In this document: positions 14,401 to 22,564 of the stretch, piece by piece | Position numbering within the stretch: the first letter of the stretch is position 1 | How the letters are laid out: each line of letters starts with the position of its first letter | From: a virus | Length of the DNA: 41,147 nt | IMG/VR virus record: IMGVR_UViG_3300033149_001335 | Location: 1-41,147 of that record | Direction: 5' to 3' (one strand) | Program-made: the position numbers and the translations under genes | Notes under the pieces: generated by a model | Told to the model about the DNA's origin: nothing | The model's database searches: none | Seen by the model: the letters and a program-made list of their open reading frames with translations, nothing else

Positions 14401-14451
14401 ATGTTTTTTTGTAAACAAATGAGTACCAATACCATCTCAGGGAAGTGGTAA
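14401..14451 (+). CDS. 16-residue mini-ORF leading the tail tube gene
   Basis: The ATG at 14401 encodes MFFCKQMSTNTISGKW and stops at TAA (14449-14451), three bases before the GTG proposed for the next gene. It has a canonical ribosome site. It could be a leader peptide that couples translation of an abundant protein. Alternatively the internal M-S-T-N-T-I-S-G resembles the N-terminus of the next paralog (MTATSPKTY), which would fit a frameshift joining it to the tube frame. Confidence 0.35.
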   Translation: MFFCKQMSTNTISGKW

Positions 14452-14453
14452 TC

Positions 14454-14891
14454 GTGGGTGTAGTTACAGGTAGTGATGCTACTATTGTAATCATGTCAGG
14501 AGCTACGGCAAAAGGTCATTCAGTTTGGGGGATATCAGATTTCTCTTTAACTTTTGACAGAGGTACAGTTGAACAGGCACTTGTTGGTGAAACTGGTAAT
14601 TGGTTTGGAGTTGGTTCACTATCAGTTGAAGGTTCATATACATGCTGTAAGTTTGGAGCTTCAGGCAATTGTGATTCATTAGTTGGTATCGTAGAAGGAC
14701 AATATATAGTCGTGTCAGGCACTACAGCAACTGGAGATATGTCTTGGAGATTTGTGTCATCACAAATTTCAGGATATGATATTTCTATTGGAGATGCAGA
14801 TACTATATCTGAAGCCTCTATAGATTTTGTAGTTATGGATCCTTATATGGTTACTATTAATGCAACCAATGGATTTATTACGGACGTATAG
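14454..14891 (+). CDS. Major tail tube protein, first paralog
   Basis: This protein of about 145 residues is a beta-rich tail tube candidate. DRGTVEQALVGETGNW, GSLSVEGSYTCCKFG and ISIGDADTISEASIDFVVMDP are shared almost position by position with the next gene, showing tandem paralogy. Tail tube subunits polymerise around the tape measure protein, and this placement before the tail chaperones is the standard one. The start is uncertain. GTG 14454 has AGGGA at 14439-14443 at good spacing, while GTG 14445 in the same frame is too close. It lacks an ATG and begins inside or just after a mini-ORF. Confidence 0.65.
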   Translation: MGVVTGSDATIVIMSGATAKGHSVWGISDFSLTFDRGTVEQALVGETGNWFGVGSLSVEGSYTCCKFGASGNCDSLVGIVEGQYIVVSGTTATGDMSWRFVSSQISGYDISIGDADTISEASIDFVVMDPYMVTINATNGFITDV

Positions 14892-14903
14892 GGAGGTTAA
14901 ATT

Positions 14904-15365
14904 ATGACAGCAACATCACCAAAAACTTATAGAGGAGAGAATGCAGCGATTCAATTTAAAGGACATACGGCTGCCAGAAAACATTCCGCTATGGGAGCAG
15001 GAGATTTTACTCTTACTCTAGATAGAGGAACTGTAGAACAATCACTATTAGGTGAAGCTGGTAATTACCATGCTGCAGGTTCATTATCTATAGAAGGTTC
15101 ATTGACAGCTTGTAAGTTAGACCCAACAGCAGCAGTTGATATATTAGTTCAATGTATCACAGGAGCTACTTGTTGGATATCGGGTTCAGTTGGACCAAAT
15201 TCGTTGAATTTCTTCTTTATATCGAGTCTAATAACTGGATTTGATATATCTCTAGGAGATGCAGATTCAGTAACTGAAGCTTCAATTGATTTCGTAGTTA
15301 TGGACCCACAGAATATAAATCTAAAACAACTTGATACTGGTGGAACTCAAATCAAAGATACATAG
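14904..15365 (+). CDS. Major tail tube protein, second paralog
   Basis: This 153-residue protein starts MTATSPKTYRGENAAIQF, with GGGAGGTT well placed upstream. The core DRGTVEQSLLGEAGNY, GSLSIEGSLTACKL and ISLGDADSVTEASIDFVVMDP matches its neighbour. Differences lie mainly in the middle and in a C-terminal extension (LKQLDTGGTQIKDT). Either copy may be the main tube subunit, with the other forming a special ring, or both may co-assemble. No Ig-like add-on domain is present. The tail tube assignment is by position and paralog pattern, not by a diagnostic motif. Confidence 0.65.
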   Translation: MTATSPKTYRGENAAIQFKGHTAARKHSAMGAGDFTLTLDRGTVEQSLLGEAGNYHAAGSLSIEGSLTACKLDPTAAVDILVQCITGATCWISGSVGPNSLNFFFISSLITGFDISLGDADSVTEASIDFVVMDPQNINLKQLDTGGTQIKDT

Positions 15366-15368
15366 ATA

Positions 15369-15375
15369 AGGAGGT
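15369..15375 (+). promoter_or_regulatory. Shine-Dalgarno deciding a GTG start
   Basis: AAGGAGG lies nine to ten nucleotides before GTG at 15385, the first usable start of the tail chaperone frame. Confidence 0.55.
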
Positions 15376-15384
15376 TATAAGATA

Positions 15385-15870
15385 GTGGAAAGTAATGAAG
15401 AACTTCAGAAACGTAAAGACGATTTCAAGAAGAGTGTAACAAAATCTAAAGAAGTTGATAAGGTAGACTTTGCTCGACAGATAGCTACAAGAGCTAAACT
15501 TGAGAGAGATTACAAAGAAGATCTTATCAATGTAACATATTTTACATCACCAGGTGTAGAACGTACTGTTATAGCTAGAAGACCAACTCCAGAGGAGTTC
15601 TGTGAGATGTTGAATCTAGCTATTCAAGCTACTAAAGCTGAGAAGAATCCTGATGATGTGACATCTTTAGAGGAGTTAATAAGTATCTATCAAGACAGGT
15701 TTCCCAAATTGGCTACCAAGATAACTATTGACAAAACACTCAACGAAGAGTTTTGGAAGAAGAATGTCTCTGTAATGTCTCTCTCGAATTTCATTAATTC
15801 TTTAATGAATGCAAGTCAACAGATGAGCATTGGGGGCGTCACAAAGACCGAAATGGAGAAATTTCGTTAA
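15385..15870 (+). CDS. Tail assembly chaperone, short form (gpG-like)
   Basis: This 161-residue, mostly helical acidic protein begins at GTG with a strong ribosome site. It contains NVTYFTSPGVERTVIARRPTPEEFCEML, a segment like that of tail chaperones and tail-tube-associated proteins between tube and tape measure genes, and ends EMEKFR at TAA. In many siphoviruses this position encodes two overlapping products made by programmed frameshifting, and the frame that follows (15827-16072) overlaps its end. The chaperones bind the tape measure protein during tail assembly and are absent from the mature virion. Confidence 0.65.
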   Translation: MESNEELQKRKDDFKKSVTKSKEVDKVDFARQIATRAKLERDYKEDLINVTYFTSPGVERTVIARRPTPEEFCEMLNLAIQATKAEKNPDDVTSLEELISIYQDRFPKLATKITIDKTLNEEFWKKNVSVMSLSNFINSLMNASQQMSIGGVTKTEMEKFR

Positions 15871-16072
15871 TAGTAATCTAGGATATCTTGAATTCGAACT
15901 GTGTAAGTTTTTAAATTGTAATCCTAAACACTTAGGAGAGCTAAGAATTAAAGACCCTAGTGGCATTGCTTTCATAGAACTGTCTATGATACACAAGTGG
16001 AACGAAACAGCTAAACAACACGATAAAGCAGAGAAAGAACGAGCTAGGAAATCTAAAGGACGCAGACACTAA
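15827..16072 (+). CDS. Tail assembly chaperone extension (gpT-like part)
   Basis: This frame overlaps the end of the short chaperone and reads about 80 residues: ASQRPKWRNFVNSNLGYLEF, then ELCKFLNCNPKHLGELRIKD and PSGIAFIELSMIHKWNE, ending in a basic tail KAEKERARKSKGRRH. The LGYLEFELCKFLNCNPKHLG part resembles the helical C-terminal part of other frameshifted tail chaperones. There is no ATG, and TTG at 15830 lacks a ribosome site, so translation by +1/-2 frameshift from the upstream frame is favoured. The fusion would be about 240 residues. Confidence 0.6.
   Translation, partial: ALGASQRPKWRNFVNSNLGYLEFELCKFLNCNPKHLGELRIKDPSGIAFIELSMIHKWNETAKQHDKAEKERARKSKGRRH
15829..15838 (+). other. Probable programmed frameshift site (ATTGGGGGCG)
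   Basis: In the zero frame the codons read ATT GGG GGC GTC. A +1 slip of glycyl-tRNA from GGG (15832-15834) to GGG (15833-15835) re-pairs perfectly and leads to GCG in the downstream frame. A -2 slip after GGC reaches the same frame. From memory a -2 shift on a G-rich site is reported for phage Mu tail genes. The downstream frame is closed by TGA at 15824-15826, so any shift must fall between 15827 and 15870, which contains this run. Confidence 0.55.
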
Positions 16073-16084
16073 ATGTTAAATGTA

Positions 16085-16095
16085 TTTTTTTCTTT
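16085..16095 (+). terminator. T-tract possible terminator before the fibre gene
   Basis: TTTTTTTCTTT follows the chaperone stop at 16072. Archaeal transcription often ends at T-tracts without a hairpin, and none is evident here. The next gene starts 22 nt later. Confidence 0.25.
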
Positions 16096-16116
16096 CTATT
16101 AGAGAATAACGATATT

Positions 16117-19100
16117 ATGGTTTTTACTGAAACTAAAGTTGCTGGCGATTTAATAATGTCGTCTGAGCAAAATGCATTTGTAGATTTTGCAGAGTTGGTA
16201 TCATCACAGAGAGCATGGTCAACAATCTCTGGTGCAAAAGATATAACATGGAATACCACTCAATTTGATAGTTCTGGTATTAAATGGGATGATACTACAC
16301 AGAAGTGGATTGCTGTTAATGTAACCGCTGCTGGTGGCGGAATAAATAATGTAGTTGAGGATGTATCACCCCAATTAGGTGGAGATTTAGATGGTCAATC
16401 ATCATATAGTATTTATGATATTACTTATGTATCATCTACAACATATTCTGGTTCTAAGTTAGGTAGTAATTTATTAGGAACTGGTGATACTCAAGCTGCT
16501 TCAGGTTCACATACACATTCAATATATGATAATTTAGGTTCAATAACCTGGACTATTCCTACAGAAGGTCTAGGGATTTCATTAGATGCCACCACAGGTA
16601 TGGTGTCTGGTTCACTTACAATTAAGGTTGATGATTATATTGCATCATCCACAGCAATAACTCAATTTGCTGGTTCATCCAATATAAATAGAACATATGT
16701 AGATGCAGTATCTAGTAATCTATCCACTAGAATAAATGATGTTACAGATACACCATCAACTTGGGGTGTGTTGTCACAAGGTACTGGTATATCCTCTTTT
16801 AGTGTAGGAATTAGTGGTGGTAATGATACTGTTTCTGTCGATATGACTTCTTTTGTAGCAAGTTCTACTGCTATCAGTAGATATGCTGATTCTGCTAATA
16901 TAAATACTAAAATAGATACTAAACAAGATACCTTGATTGGGAGTGAGTATTATCCATCATCAATTGGTGTTGGATTATCTGGTAGTTTCCAAACACATAC
17001 ATCTGACTCTACTATTCATTTCACCAAGACCTCTATAGATGATGACTATGCTGGCTCATCTAATTATTATACTCATAAGGAGGATTCTACAATCCATTAT
17101 ACAGTTGAATCAATTAGAGATGATTTTTATCCATCAAGTTTGGGTAAAGGGGCTTCTAGTAATGTAAATACACTGAATGATTGGTATAATGCTTCAGCAC
17201 AAAACTACTCTAAAGCGTATGCCTCTGCCCAGATTGCTATATATGATGCTGGAGGTGGAATATCTGGATGGTATGATTTGGACACAGGTACTGGGGTTAC
17301 TGCTTTTGGTGGAGCAGTTGCTATCTCGGGTACGCAGGCGGAGACATTATCGGTTTTAGGTTATACTACAATATCATCTAATGCTCAAAAGGCTTATGCT
17401 TCATCACAATTGTTAAATGATTTAGCATTTAGATCTACATATTCCATATCTGGAGCAAATGATGTGGAGAATGGTGGAGTTTCTTGGGATTCAGTAAGAT
17501 GGAACTTATCTGGTATTAAGTGGAGTGATGGAGCTAAGAAGTGGATTCCTACTACGGTTACTGGTGGAGGTGGTGGTTTATCGAATATAGTTGAGGACAC
17601 TACACCACAGCTTGGTGGCGAATTAGATGGTAATACACACGGTATATATGGCTTAATAGATTTAAGTTCACAAAAGATTTCTGGTGGAAGTATTAAAGGT
17701 GTTTGGGTTGGTAATCAAGTTGAACAACAATATATTAAGTCAGGTAGTGAATACTGGAAGGCGTATATGTCTGCCCAGGTTGCTATATATGATGCTGGTG
17801 GAGGTATATCAGCATGGTATGATTTATCAGCTGGTACTGGAATAACTCCATTTGGTGGTTTAGTATCCATATCTGGTACACAAGCAGAGACATTGTCCAT
17901 GTTGGGTTATGATACAATTTCTGCTAATGCCCATAAGGGTCAAGCTTCTGGTGCTTTAGCTTTGTATAGTGAAACTTATTCTTCTGAGAATGACTTGACT
18001 TATATTCTTAATGATAATTATCCTGGTAGTTCTAATATTAATAGAGCACTTATAGATACAATATCTGGTGCTCTTGATACTAAAATAGATGGTAAGGAAG
18101 ATACACTAACTAAAGGTAATCTTACTGCAACTTCACCAATAGCATTAGATAATACAAGACAAGTTATTGGTGGTACTGCTGTTATTTCCATATCTAATAT
18201 TCCCCAAGCTACACTCAAGTCAGGTTCAGAATATTGGAAAGCATATGAATCTGGTCAAAAAGCACTATATTCGGAAACTTATAGTCAGGAGAGTGATTTA
18301 ACTGGTGTACTTAATGATAATTATCCTGATTCTGGTGCATTCCAATCTCATAAAGCTGATGGTGATATTCATTTTCCTTCATCTAATCTAACTAATTGGT
18401 TGGATACTGTGTATGAGCCATTGGGAGCTTCGGGTATGGCTTGGTCTGGTGCTTCTGAATATGTTGGACATTCCAGCAATTCTACAATACATTTTATTGA
18501 GTCATCCATAGACCATACAGCTATCAGTAATATAGGTACAAATAGTCATGCACAGATAGATACTAAGCTTACTGATTTATTTAATTGGTCAACTAGTGCT
18601 ATAAATCTATATGGTGCATCATCACATAACCATCCATTATCAGGATTATCTGATGTTACTTCTAATTTTAATACTAATGATTATCATGATTCTGGATTGA
18701 AATGGAATAAGGCTACTGGGTTATGGGTTGCTACACAAGTTGCTGGTGGTGGGGGAGCTGTTGATAATTATACAGTAAAGATAGATACTGGTGCTACTGC
18801 TGACTTTATTGGTGCTACAAATAGTGATGGTGTGTTAAGAGTTGGAGATACTATTACTTATGCTGATGGTGGTAATTATGTCACTATTGGTGTAGATGAA
18901 TCTGCTATATTAACTACAGTGTCTAGTAATGCTAAGTCTAGTTATGATTGGTATGTTGCATCTGGTGAGAAATTATCTACTATATCAGGCTCACTTTCAA
19001 GTAGAATAGATGCTATATCGGATACACCTACTAATTGGACAACTCTCACAGCAGGAACAGGAATAGATACATTATCTAATATAGGAGTATCTGGTAGTAG

Positions 19101-22100
19101 TCCAGAAACTGTTACTATTTTAGGTTATGATACAATTTCTGCTAATGCTTATGCTGGAAATGCATTTTCTTCTAATAGTGATTTGTTTGATTCCACTTTA
19201 TATATAGCATCATCTACATCTATAGGTAGATTTCATCCGTCAGCATCAGGACATTTTGCATATATATCTACACAATCTATATCTGGAGTTACATGTGATG
19301 ATGTAAAATTAAATACAATAGATACGGATGGACTTGGTGATTTATGTACATACATAGATTACACCCAGTCGCCAGCATTATTATCTGGAGCAAATATTAC
19401 TATTGGTGGGCCAACTGGTTCAATTAATATATCACAAGGTTTTATATCTATAAGAGATACTAATAATCATAGTTCAACTATATGGCAAGCCACAATACCT
19501 GCTTCATCAAATATAACATTAGGAGAAGGACTCCATTACATATATGTAGATTATAATTCTGGAAGTCCTAAATATGCTAATAAAACTACTCCTGGAACTA
19601 ATAGAACCACTCAAATTCCTATAGGTCCAGTATATAATGATTGGGATACTGGATATGTACCAGAAACTACTATAATGGAAGCGGGACATAGATTGAGTAA
19701 CTTACCCCAAACTACTTTCAGGCGATTTAGTATGTATGGTAATGAGAGATCAACTGGTTTGGTAATTACATCATCTCAAACATCAGGACATCCATTATCA
19801 TTAGAATCTACTGCGGGTGTTATCTGGAGAGGATTGGGTCAATTCTCAACAGTTGCTCAAGATTTTGGTGCAAATCATGATATAACTGCGGTGAATACTA
19901 CAGATAATTGGTTTTCAGTAACTGGGTGTATTCATACTATATCTAGAGGTAATCATATATTAGTTGTGGATTCAACTGGAAATGATGGTATATATATAAT
20001 TAGTTCAACAACATTACCAAGTAGTGCTGGCTATAAGAGAATGTATACTTACCAAAGTATTGATAATGCTACTATAGATGGACATATACACGACCAAACA
20101 TTTACATATTATTGGAGAAATAGTTCAGATGGTTGGAATAATACTAGTGGACAAATATCATTAAATCCTGATAATTATGATGATGGTGCTGGAACATTAG
20201 GATTGGTTGGAGTATCAAAATATGGAATTCATTGGGTATATTCAGATTTAGAAGGAGATTTGAGTATAATATATGGTAGAGGTAGTTATTCTTTAGCAGA
20301 AGCACAAGATGCAACAGTACCTGTAGATGTTCCAGATTTATTAGATGAATTTGGAATATTGATAAGTAGAATTATAATAGAAAGAAATGAAACTAATTTA
20401 GATAATGCAGAGTTTGCAACACCTTGGACAACTACATTTACTGCGGGTTCAGTGGATAACCATAATGATTTGGGTGGATTAAATTCTGGTGATTATCAGC
20501 ATCTAACCGCAGCAGAAGATACTAACTTTGGTACATTAACTGATAATAGTGATGCATCCGCATTACATACTCATTTATCATTATATCCTGCTAGTGGGGT
20601 GGTGAATAAATCTTATTTAGATATTGTATCATCTAATGCTATGTCTGCATATACTTGGTATTCTGAATCATCTAATAAACTATCTGCGTATATGACTTCT
20701 GGTGATGAATATAGTCAAGCATACCTTTCGGCTCAAATTGCATTATATGATGAAGGTGATTTGACTAATCTACTAGATGATAATTATGTTGAATCTGGTG
20801 GAACTAAATGGACTGATTTGACTGATGGTGGGGAAACTACTTTACACACTCACGCTGGAATGACTACTGATGTTGCTTGGAGTGGTGCTCATGAGTTTTA
20901 TGTAGTATCTAGTGCAGTAAAGACATTAGATACTTGGTATGATAACTCATCACAGAAATATTCACAAGCATATGCATCTGCATCAACTGGAATATTTGCA
21001 TTACAAACAATAGATTTAACTGCGGGTGCAGGTTTGACTGGTGGTGGCACAATTGATGCTACGAGGGATTTTGCTGTAGGTGTAGGAACTGGAATTACTG
21101 TAAATGCTAATGATGTAGAAGTAACTGATTATGCTACAATAGTTGCAAATGCTGAGGAAGGCTCGTGGGCATCATCTAATATGTATACAACAACAGAAGT
21201 GGATACTATTTCTGGTGCGATTGTTGGGCATGTTACAAATAATTATTACACCAAAACATGGATTGATTCATTATCAGGCAGTTTAGATACAAGAATCGAT
21301 GCAATTGAGGCTGATACTTTCAATCACGATTTGTATATTACCTCTTCTAATGCTATAGATAGATTTGCCGATTCTTCTAATATAAATAGTAGATTCTATG
21401 GTAGTGGCTCGACTATACATTCTCAATATATAATGTCTAGTGCTAAATTTACTACAGTTGCAGATACTACAAATGATGGTTATTTATCCACTATAGATTG
21501 GGATACTTTTAATGATAAACAATCTACATTAGATGGTTCAGAATACTACCCATCTTCTTTAGGTAAGAGGGTATCTTCTGCTGTAGCATTGAATACTACA
21601 CATAGAACAAGTGATGGTTCTGACCATACTTATATTGACCAAGATGTTACTAATGGATCTACTCCAACATTTGGAGGTACTAATTTTACTATTATACCAC
21701 AAGGAGCATTAAAGTCTGGTAGTAATTATTGGGGTGGATATTTATCAGGTCAAAATATTAATCAAAGTGTTTTAGTCGATGCGGCTCCAACATTTACTGC
21801 TGATAATTTCTCTGATGGTGGTTCTAATGCAATTATTACAACTACACAAGAAACTAATTTCACATCTTCTTATTCTTGGTATACAGAATCTTCACAAAAA
21901 CTATCAACATTCTATGCAAGTGGAGATGAATACTCCACTAACTATGATTGGTATAATACTAACAACTCACAATTAGATAATCTATTAGCATCAGGTTCTA
22001 AATATTCTGGATGGTATGGTTCTGGTGCTCAATTTGCTACAGCGTATGACCATAGTCAGGATAATACTCAGGCACATACTGATTATCTTCTTAATAGTAG

Positions 22101-22563
22101 TGATGACACTATGAATGGTGTTCTTATTGCTAATGGTTTCACTACAATTGCTGGAATATCTAGTAATATAATATCATCGCAATCTATACATGGAATTACT
22201 CCAGCAACTTATTCCATAGCTAATATTAGAATTAGTGCTAACCAAAATTTAAACATTTGCAGATTTGATTGTGGTGTTACTCAGAAAGCATATATCTATC
22301 AGGCATATGCATGTTGTTCTAGTGGTAGAGGGATGGGTGATTTGTATATTGAGATGCTTGCTGGTACTACATTACCTCTTGATGGTAGTGATACAGTTTA
22401 CAAAACTTCAAGTGCTACAATCCAACAGGGTAATCCATTAGGTGAATCTGTTGCTGGAGATCACGTAGAAATAAGATTCATGTATTCTGGGGATACTTTC
22501 GCTCCAGAAGGTGGTAACAATATTCAGTATGGTAATGGATTTATGATGGTGGGAGTTTATTAA
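16117..22563 (+). CDS. Giant repetitive tail fibre protein
   Basis: This 2148-residue Ser/Thr/Asn-rich protein looks like a trimeric tail fibre that binds the host. It has many related short repeats: SGIKWDDTTQKWIAV and SGIKWSDGAKKWIPT; VVEDVSPQLGGDLDG and IVEDTTPQLGGELDG; GTGVTAFGG, GTGITPFGG and GTGIDTL; plus frequent SSNAxxAY and YPSS elements. A non-repetitive domain at about residues 1058-1460 contains ISLNPDNYDDGAGTLG, YGIHWVYSDLEGDLSIIYGR and HNDLGGLNSGDYQHLTAAE, which I recall from fibres of marine-type phages. The last 150 residues form a beta-rich tip (CRFDCGVTQKAYIYQAY to FMMVGVY). There is no signal peptide. The ribosome site is weak. It lies between chaperone and tape measure genes, an unusual place. 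Confidence 0.8.
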   Translation: MVFTETKVAGDLIMSSEQNAFVDFAELVSSQRAWSTISGAKDITWNTTQFDSSGIKWDDTTQKWIAVNVTAAGGGINNVVEDVSPQLGGDLDGQSSYSIYDITYVSSTTYSGSKLGSNLLGTGDTQAASGSHTHSIYDNLGSITWTIPTEGLGISLDATTGMVSGSLTIKVDDYIASSTAITQFAGSSNINRTYVDAVSSNLSTRINDVTDTPSTWGVLSQGTGISSFSVGISGGNDTVSVDMTSFVASSTAISRYADSANINTKIDTKQDTLIGSEYYPSSIGVGLSGSFQTHTSDSTIHFTKTSIDDDYAGSSNYYTHKEDSTIHYTVESIRDDFYPSSLGKGASSNVNTLNDWYNASAQNYSKAYASAQIAIYDAGGGISGWYDLDTGTGVTAFGGAVAISGTQAETLSVLGYTTISSNAQKAYASSQLLNDLAFRSTYSISGANDVENGGVSWDSVRWNLSGIKWSDGAKKWIPTTVTGGGGGLSNIVEDTTPQLGGELDGNTHGIYGLIDLSSQKISGGSIKGVWVGNQVEQQYIKSGSEYWKAYMSAQVAIYDAGGGISAWYDLSAGTGITPFGGLVSISGTQAETLSMLGYDTISANAHKGQASGALALYSETYSSENDLTYILNDNYPGSSNINRALIDTISGALDTKIDGKEDTLTKGNLTATSPIALDNTRQVIGGTAVISISNIPQATLKSGSEYWKAYESGQKALYSETYSQESDLTGVLNDNYPDSGAFQSHKADGDIHFPSSNLTNWLDTVYEPLGASGMAWSGASEYVGHSSNSTIHFIESSIDHTAISNIGTNSHAQIDTKLTDLFNWSTSAINLYGASSHNHPLSGLSDVTSNFNTNDYHDSGLKWNKATGLWVATQVAGGGGAVDNYTVKIDTGATADFIGATNSDGVLRVGDTITYADGGNYVTIGVDESAILTTVSSNAKSSYDWYVASGEKLSTISGSLSSRIDAISDTPTNWTTLTAGTGIDTLSNIGVSGSSPETVTILGYDTISANAYAGNAFSSNSDLFDSTLYIASSTSIGRFHPSASGHFAYISTQSISGVTCDDVKLNTIDTDGLGDLCTYIDYTQSPALLSGANITIGGPTGSINISQGFISIRDTNNHSSTIWQATIPASSNITLGEGLHYIYVDYNSGSPKYANKTTPGTNRTTQIPIGPVYNDWDTGYVPETTIMEAGHRLSNLPQTTFRRFSMYGNERSTGLVITSSQTSGHPLSLESTAGVIWRGLGQFSTVAQDFGANHDITAVNTTDNWFSVTGCIHTISRGNHILVVDSTGNDGIYIISSTTLPSSAGYKRMYTYQSIDNATIDGHIHDQTFTYYWRNSSDGWNNTSGQISLNPDNYDDGAGTLGLVGVSKYGIHWVYSDLEGDLSIIYGRGSYSLAEAQDATVPVDVPDLLDEFGILISRIIIERNETNLDNAEFATPWTTTFTAGSVDNHNDLGGLNSGDYQHLTAAEDTNFGTLTDNSDASALHTHLSLYPASGVVNKSYLDIVSSNAMSAYTWYSESSNKLSAYMTSGDEYSQAYLSAQIALYDEGDLTNLLDDNYVESGGTKWTDLTDGGETTLHTHAGMTTDVAWSGAHEFYVVSSAVKTLDTWYDNSSQKYSQAYASASTGIFALQTIDLTAGAGLTGGGTIDATRDFAVGVGTGITVNANDVEVTDYATIVANAEEGSWASSNMYTTTEVDTISGAIVGHVTNNYYTKTWIDSLSGSLDTRIDAIEADTFNHDLYITSSNAIDRFADSSNINSRFYGSGSTIHSQYIMSSAKFTTVADTTNDGYLSTIDWDTFNDKQSTLDGSEYYPSSLGKRVSSAVALNTTHRTSDGSDHTYIDQDVTNGSTPTFGGTNFTIIPQGALKSGSNYWGGYLSGQNINQSVLVDAAPTFTADNFSDGGSNAIITTTQETNFTSSYSWYTESSQKLSTFYASGDEYSTNYDWYNTNNSQLDNLLASGSKYSGWYGSGAQFATAYDHSQDNTQAHTDYLLNSSDDTMNGVLIANGFTTIAGISSNIISSQSIHGITPATYSIANIRISANQNLNICRFDCGVTQKAYIYQAYACCSSGRGMGDLYIEMLAGTTLPLDGSDTVYKTSSATIQQGNPLGESVAGDHVEIRFMYSGDTFAPEGGNNIQYGNGFMMVGVY

Positions 22564-22564
22564 A

